Numbered from the stretch's first letter, positions 1 to 9,041 are shown. The stretch: DNA of 64,000 nt from Shimia sp022448905 (GCF_047126315.1 NZ_CP138953.1:2232001-2296000); one strand, 5' to 3'. Notes: generated by a model from the sequence alone, not told the origin. Numbers and translations: made by a program.

Positions 1-383
1 ATCAGCCAACTCCGGCACAAGCAGTGCAGCCTGAGATGTTCGAAGAAGAGCCTCAGGGATTCGTGGCCCCTCAGCGTCCAGCACCAGGTACGCCTACGCC
101 GCAGCTGATGCAGCGTCTGCAAGCCGCGGTGGAAAAGGCGCCAGCCGCTCCGGCCCGTCCGGCAGCCCCTGCGCCTGAGCCACGTGCAGAAGAGCGTCCT
201 CGCTTTGGCATCAACTCGCTGATCAACAAGATGACCGGCCACGGTGCAGAGCAAGGTGCCGCGCCAGCAGCACAACCTGTGCGTCAGCAGCCGGCGGTTC
301 AAAGCCATGAGCCAGCCGAGCAGATGGATGAAGATCAGGAGCGGATTGAAATCCCAGCCTTCCTGCGCCGTCAAGCGAACTGA
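1..383 (+). CDS. ftsZ: Cell division protein FtsZ, C-terminal part (5' truncated)
   Basis: Only the last ~127 codons lie in the window; the reading frame is open from base 3 with no start. FtsZ is the tubulin-like GTPase that forms the cytokinetic ring at midcell. What is visible is the disordered Pro/Ala/Gln-rich linker followed by the conserved C-terminal peptide, ending EIPAFLRRQAN. That is the alphaproteobacterial FtsZ tail that binds FtsA and other membrane tethers. The next genes are lpxC, bamD and recN, the usual order downstream of ftsZ in Rhodobacteraceae. The GTPase domain is outside the window, so the call rests on the tail and the neighbours. Confidence 0.93.
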   Translation, partial: QPTPAQAVQPEMFEEEPQGFVAPQRPAPGTPTPQLMQRLQAAVEKAPAAPARPAAPAPEPRAEERPRFGINSLINKMTGHGAEQGAAPAAQPVRQQPAVQSHEPAEQMDEDQERIEIPAFLRRQAN

Positions 384-407
384 TTTATTTGTGAAATACC
401 TGTGAAG

Positions 408-434
408 AGGCCGCCCAGTGGGGCGGCCTTTTTC
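408..434 (+). terminator. Intrinsic terminator after ftsZ
   Basis: A perfect 9-bp stem (AGGCCGCCC / GGGCGGCCT) with an AGTG loop is followed by five Ts. A second weaker hairpin (ACCCCG / CGGGGT, 454-472, then TTT) follows. Both lie inside the open frame upstream of lpxC, which argues that lpxC starts further downstream and is transcribed at least partly from its own promoter. Confidence 0.85.
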
Positions 435-593
435 TATTATAAAACAAAGGAATACCCCGTTGTGCGCGGGGTTTTGCCGATTTGTTACAGCGATGTTTCA
501 TACCGTTACAAAGCTTTATTTGAGGTGACGGGGCAAAGCGCCTACCTCACTATTGCGGCCAATGGGGTGTGCCGCGTCACTTTGGGGACACCA

Positions 594-1517
594 GTGCAAG
601 CTACGCTTAAGACACCAGTTCATTTTCAGGGCACAGGCCTTCATTCGGGCGCAACTGTGCACCTGACCGTACGGCCAGCCTCCACCGATTATGGAATCTG
701 GTTCAAGCGCACCGACGTATTGTTGGGCGATGCCATGATCCCCGCCCGTTGGGATGTGGTTGAGCAAACCGCGCTTTGCACCCGCATCAAGAACGAGGCT
801 GGTGTCAGCGTTTCCACTATCGAGCATCTGATGGCGGCTCTTGCCGGCTGTGGCATCCACAATGCTTTGATCGAGATTGATGCGCCGGAAGTGCCAATTC
901 TGGACGGCAGCTCTGCGGATTTTGTGCATGGTTTCTTGAAGGCGGGCATCGTGAAGCAGGGCGCGCCGGTCTGGGCGGTCGAAGTTTTGAAGCCTGTCTC
1001 CGTAACACGCGGTGAGGCCACTGCGACGCTTGTGCCTGCGGATGAAATGCGCATCGACTTCCACATCGACTTTGAGGACGAGGCGATTGGTCAGCAGACC
1101 AAAGAGCTTAACCTCGCCAACGGCAGCTTTATTCGTGAGCTGTGCAACAGCCGCACCTTCTGCCGTCAGGCAGATGTGGAGGCGATGCAGGCCAACGGTT
1201 TGGCGCTTGGCGGCGATCCCACCGAAAACGCGGTGGTGTTCAACGGTGCCGATGTTCAGGCCAAAGGTGGTCTGCGCCATGCGGATGAGCCCGTGCGCCA
1301 CAAAATGCTGGACGCGATGGGCGATCTCTATCTCGCCGGTGCGCCACTGTTGGCACACTATCAGGGCCACCGCGCCGGTCACTCGCTGACAAACGCCCTG
1401 CTGCGCGAGCTTTTCTCTCACCCTGACAATTGGCGTTTGGTGGAATGTGATGCTGCGCAGGCAGCACGTCTGCCCGGCGCTGGTGTACATATGGGCGAAT
1501 TTCCAGCCGTTGCCTAA
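594..1517 (+). CDS. lpxC: UDP-3-O-acyl-N-acetylglucosamine deacetylase LpxC
   Basis: LpxC is the zinc amidase that removes acetate from UDP-3-O-acyl-GlcNAc, the committed step of lipid A synthesis, in the cytoplasm. With the GTG at 594 the protein is 307 aa, the usual family length, and begins VQATLKTPVHFQG as LpxC proteins do; the frame is open further upstream but runs through the ftsZ terminator. Zinc ligands are visible at His78 (IEHLMAAL) and His236/Asp240 (HKMLD). The general base Glu77 and catalytic His263 (GHRAGHSL) are also present. A GGGGA lies just upstream of the chosen GTG. An in-frame GTG at 567 is an alternative start. Confidence 0.95.
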   Translation: MQATLKTPVHFQGTGLHSGATVHLTVRPASTDYGIWFKRTDVLLGDAMIPARWDVVEQTALCTRIKNEAGVSVSTIEHLMAALAGCGIHNALIEIDAPEVPILDGSSADFVHGFLKAGIVKQGAPVWAVEVLKPVSVTRGEATATLVPADEMRIDFHIDFEDEAIGQQTKELNLANGSFIRELCNSRTFCRQADVEAMQANGLALGGDPTENAVVFNGADVQAKGGLRHADEPVRHKMLDAMGDLYLAGAPLLAHYQGHRAGHSLTNALLRELFSHPDNWRLVECDAAQAARLPGAGVHMGEFPAVA

Positions 1518-1624
1518 ACCCGGATCGTAACAAATCCGTCCAAAGGCGTTTTGCCCCGCAAAATTCTATGCTAACAACGTGTGAAAGATGGGGCGACCCC
1601 CGCAGGGAGCAGAAGGTAAGCACT

Positions 1625-2479
1625 ATGTCAGGCATCGGAGCGCGCACCCGCCTTTTTGGTTCGGTTCTGGCTTTGTCCTTTGTTGTGGCTTGTTCCGACA
1701 ACAGCACCAGCGACGCCCGCCGTGGCTTGGTCGATATGGAGCAGTTCACCCCCGAGCAGATTTTTGAGCGCGGCGAGTTCGAAATGGCGCGGAACCGGGG
1801 CACCGATGCCGCTTTCTTCTTCTCCGAAATTGAACGGCTTTATCCCTATAGTGAATTGGCCAAGCGGTCCTTGGTGATGCAGGCCTTTGCTTATCATTCT
1901 GACGGGGCATATCCCGAGGCGCGGGCGGCTGCACAGCGTTATATTGATTTTTACCCCGCGGATGATGATGCGGCGTATGCCCAGTATCTGCTGGCGCTCA
2001 CCTACTACGACCAAATTGACGAAGTCGGCCGGGACCAGGGGCTGACCTTCCAAGCGTTGCAAGAGTTGCGCAAGGTGATCGAGATCTATCCGGAGAGCGA
2101 ATACGCGCGCTCCGCGATGTTGAAGTTTGATCTGGCTTTTGACCATCTGGCGTCCAAGGAAATGGAAATCGGCCGTTATTATCTGCGCCGGGATCACTAT
2201 GGTGCGGCCATAAAACGTTTCCGTGTCGTGGTCGAAGATTTTCAAACCACAACCCACACGCCGGAGGCGCTACACCGTTTGGTGGAGGCTTACCTGTCGC
2301 TGGGCCTCTATGGCGAGGCGCAGACTGCGGCGGCGATTCTGGGCCACAACTTCCAGTCCACCGAGTGGTATCAAGACAGCTATGCCCTGTTGCGTGAGAA
2401 TGGCCTTGAAGCTAAGGCCGAAGGCAGCAGCTGGCTCAATCAAGTTTATCGCCAGACCCTGCAAGGCAGATGGCTGTAA
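1625..2479 (+). CDS. bamD: Outer membrane assembly lipoprotein BamD
   Basis: BamD is the essential lipoprotein of the BAM complex that folds beta-barrels into the outer membrane, acting on the periplasmic face. The 284-aa product starts with a lipoprotein signal (hydrophobic stretch ending SFVVAC, Cys about residue 17) followed by TPR-type repeats. Typical BamD phrases such as AYHSDGAYPEARAAAQRYID and YYLRRDHYGAAIKRFRVVV are visible. The ATG at 1625 was chosen because the signal peptide begins there; the frame is open back to 1568. It sits between lpxC and recN, as in relatives. Confidence 0.93.
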   Translation: MSGIGARTRLFGSVLALSFVVACSDNSTSDARRGLVDMEQFTPEQIFERGEFEMARNRGTDAAFFFSEIERLYPYSELAKRSLVMQAFAYHSDGAYPEARAAAQRYIDFYPADDDAAYAQYLLALTYYDQIDEVGRDQGLTFQALQELRKVIEIYPESEYARSAMLKFDLAFDHLASKEMEIGRYYLRRDHYGAAIKRFRVVVEDFQTTTHTPEALHRLVEAYLSLGLYGEAQTAAAILGHNFQSTEWYQDSYALLRENGLEAKAEGSSWLNQVYRQTLQGRWL

Positions 2480-2514
2480 CAGAGGGCAGGGGATGCCCTG
2501 TGGTGTGAGGCTGA

Positions 2515-4161
2515 ATGCTGCGCTCGCTTGAAATCCGTGACATGTTGATCATCGACCGGCTGGACCTTGCGTTTCAGCCGGGTTTGAACGTTCTGACAGG
2601 GGAGACCGGCGCAGGGAAATCGATCCTTTTGGATAGCCTTGGCTTTGTACTGGGCTGGCGCGGTCGTGCGGAGCTGGTGCGGTCTGGCGCTGATCAGGGG
2701 GAGGTTGTGGCCGAGTTCGATCTGCCAGACGGCCATCCTGCACACGCCATTCTCGAAGACGCAGGTCTGCCCGGTGGTGACGAGCTGATCCTGCGTCGCA
2801 TCAATCGAAGTGACGGGCGCAAAACGGCCTGGGTCAATGACCGGCGTGTGTCGGGCGAAGTGTTGCGGCGGTTGTCAGAGACGTTGCTGGAATTGCATGG
2901 GCAGCATGATGACCGGGGTCTGCTGGATCCAAAAGGGCACCGTGAGGTGCTGGACCTGTTCGCCAACACGGACAAGCTGCGGGGCAAGACTCGCAAAACC
3001 TGGTCTGAGGCGTCCGCAGCCCGCAAGGCGCTGACGGCGGCGCAGGTTGCGCTAGAAGAGGCCAAGGCCGAAGAAGACTTTTTGCGCCATGCGGTCCAGG
3101 AGCTGGACAAGCTCGATCCGCAGCCGGGGGAAGAGGCAGAGCTCGATACCCGCCGCCGTATGATGCAGAACGCGGAAAAAGTGCGCGAGGATGTGAGCCG
3201 CGCTCATGCCGCCTTGGGCAACGGTGGTGCGGAAAGCGCGATGGGCGACGCGATGCGTTGGCTGGGCGATGCCGCGTCAGAAACGGGCGACACTTTGGAA
3301 GCCCCCGTCGGAGCGCTGGAGCGGGCCATGAATGAGTTGGCTGAGGCTGTGGATGGCGTGGAACGTTGTCTAGAAGCATTGGATTTCAATCCACATGAAC
3401 TCGAAGAGCTGGAAGAGCGCCTGTTTGCCATTCGCGGACTGGCCCGCAAATACAATGTACTGCCCGATGATTTGGGCGGCTATGCGGAGGAATTGCGCAC
3501 GCGGCTGACCGCTCTGGATGCAGGAGAGGGCGATATCGCCGCGCTGACAGCTGATCTGAAGACGGCGGAGGCCGCCTATGATACAGCGGCTGAGGCGCTC
3601 ACAACGGCGCGCGGCAAGGCGGCAACCAAGCTGGACAAGGCGGTGATGGGCGAGCTGGCCCCGTTGAAGATGGAGCGGGCCGTGTTCACCACGAAGGTGG
3701 CGCCGGGCGATGCAGGGCCGGAAGGCCGCGACGCGGTGGAATTTGTTGTGGCCACCAATCCAGGCGCGCCAGCAGGGCCACTGGCCAAGATTGCGTCGGG
3801 CGGCGAATTGAGCCGTTTCCTGTTGGCGCTGAAAGTCTGTCTGACCAATGACATCAGCGTCATGACGCTGATCTTTGACGAGATTGATCGTGGAGTAGGC
3901 GGGGCAACCGCCGATGCAGTAGGCCGCCGGTTGAAAGCGCTGGCCGAAGGGGGACAGGTCTTGGTTGTGACTCACTCGCCGCAGGTAGCCGCGCTAGGGG
4001 CCCATCATTGGCAGGTGGCGAAGTCGGTCAAAAATGGCCAGACACTGAGCCGAGTTGTGCCTCTGGATGATGGCGAGCGGGTGGATGAAGTGGCGCGGAT
4101 GATTTCTGGTGACACAATCACGCCCGAGGCACGCGCAGCCGCAAAGGCGCTTTTGGTCTAG
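2515..4161 (+). CDS. recN: DNA repair protein RecN
   Basis: RecN is an SMC-like ATPase that acts early in recombinational repair of double-strand breaks. The 548-aa protein has the N-terminal Walker A (GETGAGKS, residues ~29-36) and a central coiled-coil region rich in Ala/Glu/Lys. Near the C-terminus are the ABC signature (ASGGELSRF) and Walker B (LIFDEIDRGVGG), followed by the VVTHSPQVAA switch. Length and domain order are normal. It starts 35 bp after bamD and probably shares its transcript. No LexA-type site was recognised upstream. Confidence 0.95.
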   Translation: MLRSLEIRDMLIIDRLDLAFQPGLNVLTGETGAGKSILLDSLGFVLGWRGRAELVRSGADQGEVVAEFDLPDGHPAHAILEDAGLPGGDELILRRINRSDGRKTAWVNDRRVSGEVLRRLSETLLELHGQHDDRGLLDPKGHREVLDLFANTDKLRGKTRKTWSEASAARKALTAAQVALEEAKAEEDFLRHAVQELDKLDPQPGEEAELDTRRRMMQNAEKVREDVSRAHAALGNGGAESAMGDAMRWLGDAASETGDTLEAPVGALERAMNELAEAVDGVERCLEALDFNPHELEELEERLFAIRGLARKYNVLPDDLGGYAEELRTRLTALDAGEGDIAALTADLKTAEAAYDTAAEALTTARGKAATKLDKAVMGELAPLKMERAVFTTKVAPGDAGPEGRDAVEFVVATNPGAPAGPLAKIASGGELSRFLLALKVCLTNDISVMTLIFDEIDRGVGGATADAVGRRLKALAEGGQVLVVTHSPQVAALGAHHWQVAKSVKNGQTLSRVVPLDDGERVDEVARMISGDTITPEARAAAKALLV

Positions 4162-4305
4162 ATTCGGCCTTTGGCTCGGAAAATTCACGCACAATCAGGC
4201 ACTTTGGCGTGAAACCCTCCGCTTACCTCTTTGCGTTACAAGAGATTTCTGACTAGATCAGACGTAACCCTTTACGACCCTCCCACCTGGAGATTTTGCA
4301 GCACT

Positions 4306-5994
4306 ATGGCGAAGTCGGTAGGCTCCTTTCTCGCGGAAAGCGCCCAAGAGGCGGCAGACACCTGTCGCGGCGGCTGGAAGGTATTGGTCAACAAAGGCCC
4401 CAGCCAGTTTCAGTTTTGGATCATCGCCCTCTGCATCGGGATTGCGGCGGGCTTTGCCGCGCTGTTGTTCCGCAAAGGCATCCACTGGCTACAATCCACG
4501 TTGTATGGAGCCGAAGATCTCACCCGGCTGCACACGTTTGCCAATACGTTGCCCTGGTACTGGCTGGTGATCATCCCGACCATCGGTGGACTGGTTGTGG
4601 GCATCATCCTCAACAAGTTCACCCCGGACGGGCGCGTGCGCTCAGTGGCGGATGTGATCGAGGGCGCCGCGCTGCACGAAGGGCGGGTGGAACGCAAAGC
4701 CGGCATCGCTTCGGCCTTTGCCAGCCTGATCACCCTGTCTTCTGGCGGCTCAACCGGCCGTGAAGGGCCGGTAGTGCATATCGCTGGCATGATTGCCACC
4801 TGGGTCAGTGTGCGGATCAATGCTGATGGAATCACGGGTCGGGACCTGTTGGGCTGTGCGGTGGCGGCCGCTGTGTCTGCCAGTTTCAATGCGCCGATCG
4901 CAGGCGCGCTTTTTGCGCTGGAAGTGGTATTGCGCCACTTTGCGGTGCATGCCTTCGCGCCAATTGTAATTGCGTCTGTGGCAGGTACGGTGATCAACCG
5001 TCTTGAGTTTGGCGATGTGACCGAGTTCACTTTGAACACAGGAACCGCGCTGCAATTCTATCAAGAGCTACCAGCTTTCTTGATCCTCGGTGGACTCTGC
5101 GGTCTGGTGGCCGTGGCACTGATGTGGACGATTTTCTGGGCCGACGACATGGCCAGCCATTTGCAGGAAGACCTACGCATTCCGCGCTGGCTGCGTCCGG
5201 CGATTTCTGGCGCTTTGCTGGGCATTCTGGCAATCTGGTTCCCGCACATCATTGGGGTGGGCTATGAGACTACTTCTGCGGCGCTGACCGGAAATCTGTT
5301 GTTGCATGAGGCGGTGGTGTTTGCGGTGCTGAAGGTGATTGCGGTGTCGATCACAATGGCAGGACGCATGGGTGGCGGGGTGTTTTCTCCGTCGCTGATG
5401 GTCGGCGCGCTGACTGGCTTGGCATTTGGTATGGTCGCCACCGCGATTTTCCCGGATGTGTCCGGCACCACCACGCTTTACGCGCTTGCGGGGCTCGGCG
5501 CCGTTGCGGCTGCTGTGTTGGGCGCGCCGATCTCAACCACGCTGATTGTGTTTGAAATGACTGGAGATTGGCAAACTGGTTTGGCGGTGATGGTTGCGGT
5601 GTCGATCTCCACCGCGCTAAGTTCACGACTGGTGGATGGCTCGTTCTTCCTGACCCAGCTGGAACGACGCAATGTGCACATCGCAGCCGGGCCACAGGCG
5701 TATTTGCTGGCGATGTGTGGAGTGGGCAAGGTGATGCGCGCCAAAGATGCGCAGAATGCAGCCCCGGAGGAGCGCTGTTGGGAGATGGTGTCTGAAGGGC
5801 TCTATGTCGATGGTACCGCCACACTGGAGAGCGCTATGCCAATCTTTGAAAACACCGGTGTGAACTTTCTGCCGGTGGTCACGCTGGGCGGGGAAGATGC
5901 CCCGCCGGAGCTGCTTGGCGCGGTGTTCCAGGTGGACGCGCTAAGGGCCTACAACAAAGCACTTGCCGCCACGGCGGCTGAAGAGCATTCCTAA
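4306..5994 (+). CDS. ClC-family chloride channel/transporter with a C-terminal CBS domain
   Basis: A 562-aa ClC membrane protein for chloride or related anions across the inner membrane. The gating-glutamate motif is present (GREGP, Glu153), as is the GxFxP-type anion motif in GGGVFSPSL. The C-terminal ~75 residues resemble one CBS domain. Two departures stand out. The usual GSGIP motif is replaced around residues 110-118. The position of the E. coli internal proton glutamate (FIIEEM, Glu203) reads FALEVV, so it is Val207. Val at that site is typical of ClC channels rather than H+/Cl- exchangers. The ATG at 4306 has a GGAG 12 bases upstream. The stop lies 3 bases from that of the convergent DUF3299 gene. 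Confidence 0.92.
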   Translation: MAKSVGSFLAESAQEAADTCRGGWKVLVNKGPSQFQFWIIALCIGIAAGFAALLFRKGIHWLQSTLYGAEDLTRLHTFANTLPWYWLVIIPTIGGLVVGIILNKFTPDGRVRSVADVIEGAALHEGRVERKAGIASAFASLITLSSGGSTGREGPVVHIAGMIATWVSVRINADGITGRDLLGCAVAAAVSASFNAPIAGALFALEVVLRHFAVHAFAPIVIASVAGTVINRLEFGDVTEFTLNTGTALQFYQELPAFLILGGLCGLVAVALMWTIFWADDMASHLQEDLRIPRWLRPAISGALLGILAIWFPHIIGVGYETTSAALTGNLLLHEAVVFAVLKVIAVSITMAGRMGGGVFSPSLMVGALTGLAFGMVATAIFPDVSGTTTLYALAGLGAVAAAVLGAPISTTLIVFEMTGDWQTGLAVMVAVSISTALSSRLVDGSFFLTQLERRNVHIAAGPQAYLLAMCGVGKVMRAKDAQNAAPEERCWEMVSEGLYVDGTATLESAMPIFENTGVNFLPVVTLGGEDAPPELLGAVFQVDALRAYNKALAATAAEEHS

Positions 5995-5997
5995 GAC

Positions 5998-6645
5998 TTA
6001 GGAGCCGTAGGCAATCACGCTGTCCGCGTCCATTTTATAGGTCACATCCACGTCTGCTTCGCCATCGACCATGTAAAGCGAATGGCTGTCAAACTCGCTG
6101 CGGAGCTCGCCGCTAATCCAGACGGGGGTGAACAAGCTCTCGGTGGGGTATCCCGCTGGATAGCGCACGTAGACGATCTGATTGGCTGGCGGTGGCGGCG
6201 TGTGAATGCACGCGCCGACGGTGGGCACCAGAAGAAACTCCACCGCGAGATTGCCGTCCAGCTCCAGCGGCAGTAGATAGCCCGGCATGCGAACGGTCTG
6301 TCCCACTACAGACGTGTTGGGCATACGAGACTCGTTTTCGAGTTTGGTCATTATCCGGATCCGTTCCGCGAGCAGAAAATCCGCATCAATGCCTTCTTTG
6401 GAGAGGTCTTTTCGGAGACCGGCGACTTCAACTTTTGCCTCGGCGTCTTTCTCTGTCTCGACCAAGTAGTCCAGCCGCAAGATGCGCGCCAAGGTTTGCA
6501 TCTGTTGATCCGTTAGGTTTTCGAACGGGTTTTCAAACACGGATGTGGGCGCGGCGAGCTCTTCCCAGCCAATTTCCTTGGCCTGATCCGCGAAACCTAC
6601 GGAGGCCGTCAGGGTGAGGGCGGCAGAGAGCAAGATCGCTTTCAT
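5998..6645 (-). CDS. DUF3299 exported protein of an ABC transporter operon
   Basis: A 215-aa protein with a cleavable signal peptide (ending GFA-DQ), so probably periplasmic. The C-terminal half carries the DUF3299 hallmark VGACIHTPPPPANQIVYV, with a conserved Cys-Ile-His. It is the last gene of an operon with an FtsX-type permease and an ATPase, 43 bases after the permease, with an ACGGAGACC ribosome-binding site. DUF3299 proteins commonly travel with such ABC pairs, and a zinc-regulated cluster of this layout (Zrg in Vibrio) comes to mind. A metal-related role is an inference from memory of that family, not shown here. Confidence 0.85.
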   Translation of the reverse strand: MKAILLSAALTLTASVGFADQAKEIGWEELAAPTSVFENPFENLTDQQMQTLARILRLDYLVETEKDAEAKVEVAGLRKDLSKEGIDADFLLAERIRIMTKLENESRMPNTSVVGQTVRMPGYLLPLELDGNLAVEFLLVPTVGACIHTPPPPANQIVYVRYPAGYPTESLFTPVWISGELRSEFDSHSLYMVDGEADVDVTYKMDADSVIAYGS

Positions 6646-6688
6646 GAATAGGTCTCCGTTAGAGGGGGCGTTGTGACAGTTGAACGGC

Positions 6689-7957
6689 TTAAAGCCGGGT
6701 GGTCAAGCCGTCCGCCAGGGTCATGCGATACACACGCCATGCTGGCAGCAAGCTGGCCAATCCACCAAAACACAAGACTGTGAGCAGCAAGATGATTTCG
6801 CGGCTTGTTAGGATGTGGCCGCCGAGCGTGACGCCAAATCGGGCGGACAGCAGCGGCTCTGCTAGCAGGCTGGCGCTCCAGAAGACTGCCAGACCCAGCA
6901 GAATGCCAGAACCAGTGACCAGCAGGGCTTCGAGGATGATCATCAGGACCACGTCCCGTGGCGCTGCGCCAACGGAACGTAGAATGGCAAATTCGCGGCG
7001 GCGGGCTTCCAGTGCTGCGGACAACATCACCACCATGCCAATCATGCTGGCGGCCATCACCGCCACAGACATCAGGCGCAGAGCGTTTTCGGCGGTGCCA
7101 GTGATCGACCAGAGCTGCAGCAACGCCACATTGGGCATCACCGCGGCCAAGGGTTCGGCTTTGTAGGTGGCAACGGCCCGTTGAACGCCAAGCACGGCGG
7201 TGCGGTTGCTGAGGCCGATGTAGACCGCATTGATCTGGTCAGGCACAAATCCATGCTCATGTTCTTCGTCGTGGCTGTCGTGATCCGCCTCAGCGATGGC
7301 GGCAAAGGGATCAGCTGAACGCGGGGCGCTTTCGGCGTGCAGCGCGTCAAACCCTTCAAGCGAGATAAACACCATGCGATCCACAGCGGTGTTGGTGCGA
7401 GCGAGCACGCCGGTGATTTGAAACGGCGCTTCGTCATGCACCTCCAGCGCAACAGCGCCCGCGCCGTGGGCGTTGATGATCTCTGTCCCAACATCATACC
7501 CCAAATGGTCCGCCACTTCGGCGCCGATCACCGCGCCATGTGTATCTTCAAAAGACCCACCAGTGGCAAAGCTCAGCGCCTGTCCGCGGCTGTGTTTGAA
7601 ATGTTTAAAGTAGGCCGCAGAGGTGCCGATGACCGGAAAGCCTTGGTGGTTGTCCCCCTGCATCAACGGCACCGCCCAAGCCACACCGGGCATCTCTTCC
7701 AGCAGCGCAAGCACCTTGCCGGACAGGCCGGCGCCAGTGGACCCGACGCCAAAAACCGTGGCCAACAGGATCTGAACGTCATTGCCGCGTGGCGCGACGA
7801 TCAGATCGATGCCGGAGGCAGAATTGGCAAAGGACGTGCGGGCAGAGTCACGCAGCCGCTCGACGCTGAGGATCAGAGCAACACTCAACGCGATGGCCAA
7901 AACGGTGAGCGCGGCGACAAAGCGGCGGTTCCACAGGCTGCGTAACACCAGCGTCAT
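6689..7957 (-). CDS. ABC transporter permease, FtsX/MacB-LolC type
   Basis: A 422-aa permease with one N-terminal transmembrane helix, a large periplasmic domain and three C-terminal helices, the FtsX/MacB layout. The end of the protein has the family segment ARRREFAILRSVGAAPRDV. The periplasmic domain contains a His/Asp/Glu-rich loop, HDSHDEEHEH at residues 226-235, of the kind seen in metal-handling proteins. Its ATG overlaps the stop of the ATPase gene by 4 bases (translational coupling), and DUF3299 follows. This family works by mechanotransmission or extraction of lipoproteins rather than by classical import; the substrate is unknown. Confidence 0.9.
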   Translation of the reverse strand: MTLVLRSLWNRRFVAALTVLAIALSVALILSVERLRDSARTSFANSASGIDLIVAPRGNDVQILLATVFGVGSTGAGLSGKVLALLEEMPGVAWAVPLMQGDNHQGFPVIGTSAAYFKHFKHSRGQALSFATGGSFEDTHGAVIGAEVADHLGYDVGTEIINAHGAGAVALEVHDEAPFQITGVLARTNTAVDRMVFISLEGFDALHAESAPRSADPFAAIAEADHDSHDEEHEHGFVPDQINAVYIGLSNRTAVLGVQRAVATYKAEPLAAVMPNVALLQLWSITGTAENALRLMSVAVMAASMIGMVVMLSAALEARRREFAILRSVGAAPRDVVLMIILEALLVTGSGILLGLAVFWSASLLAEPLLSARFGVTLGGHILTSREIILLLTVLCFGGLASLLPAWRVYRMTLADGLTTRL

Positions 7958-8646
7958 GCGGCTGCTCCCGCTTGAGTCAGATCCGTGATGTGGATCACCC
8001 GATCAAAGTGATGATCCAGTCCGCTGTCATGGCTGACCATCAACAGGGCCGCGCCACTTTCCTGAGCTTGCTGGCTGAGCATCTGCATGAAGGTTTCTTT
8101 GGTCTCCGGATCCAGCGCGGAGGTCGGTTCATCCGCAAGGATCACTTCCGGCGCGCCAATCAAGGCACGCGCCGCCGCGACCCGCTGTTGCTGCCCAACG
8201 CTGAGCGCGCTGGCTTGGGACGCGCCAAGCGTATCTGGATCAAGCCCCAAAGCCGCCATCAAACGCTGCGCTTCCTTGTCCAAAGGATTAGTCACACGCT
8301 CTCGGCGGCGCTTGGAGAAGCGGCAGGGCAAAAGGATGTTGTCCACGGCACTGAGCCAGGGCACGAGATTGAACACCTGAAAAATCAGGCCCATGTGGTC
8401 TGCTCGAAACCGGTCGCGTTTGCTGGCGGGTAGTGCACCGATGTCCTGAACAACCACAGATACTGCGCCAACCGGAATATCGATCACGCCGGAAATGGCC
8501 GCCAAAAGCGTGGACTTGCCGGACCCGCTGGGGCCGCGAAGCATCACCCGTTCGCCAGCCGCCACATCAAGGGAGGCATTTTGCAGCACTGCGGCGTTGC
8601 TGCCGGGCCAAACAAAGGAAAAATCGGAAACAGAAATTTGCGACAT
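7954..8646 (-). CDS. ABC transporter ATP-binding protein, LolD/MacB type
   Basis: A 230-aa nucleotide-binding subunit. Walker A (GPSGSGKSTLL), Q-loop region (LIFQVFNLVPWLS), signature (LSVGQQQRV), Walker B (VILADEP) and switch His (MVSHD) are all present. It powers the FtsX-type permease encoded downstream, whose start it overlaps by 4 bases. A strong hairpin separates it from the DUF427 gene upstream, so the three-gene ABC operon probably has its own promoter or receives only attenuated read-through. Confidence 0.92.
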   Translation of the reverse strand: MSQISVSDFSFVWPGSNAAVLQNASLDVAAGERVMLRGPSGSGKSTLLAAISGVIDIPVGAVSVVVQDIGALPASKRDRFRADHMGLIFQVFNLVPWLSAVDNILLPCRFSKRRRERVTNPLDKEAQRLMAALGLDPDTLGASQASALSVGQQQRVAAARALIGAPEVILADEPTSALDPETKETFMQMLSQQAQESGAALLMVSHDSGLDHHFDRVIHITDLTQAGAAA

Positions 8647-8660
8647 AGGCGCACTGTTGG

Positions 8661-8694
8661 GGGAAAGCGCGCTGGTGTCCAGCGCGCATTTTCC
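8661..8694 (-). terminator. Hairpin between DUF427 gene and ABC operon
   Basis: A perfect 9-bp stem (GCGCGCTGG / CCAGCGCGC, arms 8667-8675 and 8679-8687) with a 3-base loop is flanked by AAA and TTT runs on both sides. Read on the minus strand it follows the DUF427 stop directly and ends in TTTCC. It looks like a terminator or attenuator ahead of the ABC operon; the short T-run lowers confidence. Confidence 0.6.
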
Positions 8695-8699
8695 GAGTT

Positions 8700-9041
8700 T
8701 TAGACGCGCTCTACCGCCACCAGATCGCTGGTATAAAACGCCAGGTGATCCTTGATGCGTTCCACGGCCTCAACCGGCGCCTCATAGCTCCAGGCCGCGT
8801 CAGAGATGGTTTGGCTTTTGGTCACAATCGAGAAGTGGTTGGCATCGCCTTTGTGCGGGCAATAGGTGGTCTTGTCGCTTGGGTCCAAAAACGCCATGGC
8901 AATGTCGGTGCGTGGGAAATAGATCACCGGCTTCAGGTCACCTTCGCTCAGTTCCAGCGCGTTGCTGCTTTCGCCCAGGATGGCGCCACCGGCACGGACA
9001 ACCCAATTGCCTTCAGCTTTGCGGATTGTGATGTTTGTCAT
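8700..9041 (-). CDS. DUF427 domain protein
   Basis: A 113-aa cytoplasmic protein of the DUF427 family. It shows the typical segments VRAGGAILGESSNALEL, IYFPRTDI and TTYCPHKGDANHFSI, and ends with a region that closes the small beta-barrel fold. The biochemical function of the family is not established. The start at 9041 is fixed by an AGGAGG site six bases upstream; the open frame extends nine codons further. It lies downstream of the aminopeptidase P gene on the same strand. Confidence 0.88.
   Translation of the reverse strand: MTNITIRKAEGNWVVRAGGAILGESSNALELSEGDLKPVIYFPRTDIAMAFLDPSDKTTYCPHKGDANHFSIVTKSQTISDAAWSYEAPVEAVERIKDHLAFYTSDLVAVERV

Noticed and set aside
516..1490. 324-codon minus-strand open frame antisense to lpxC
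   Set aside because: LpxC has all catalytic residues on the plus strand; the antisense product matches nothing recognisable.
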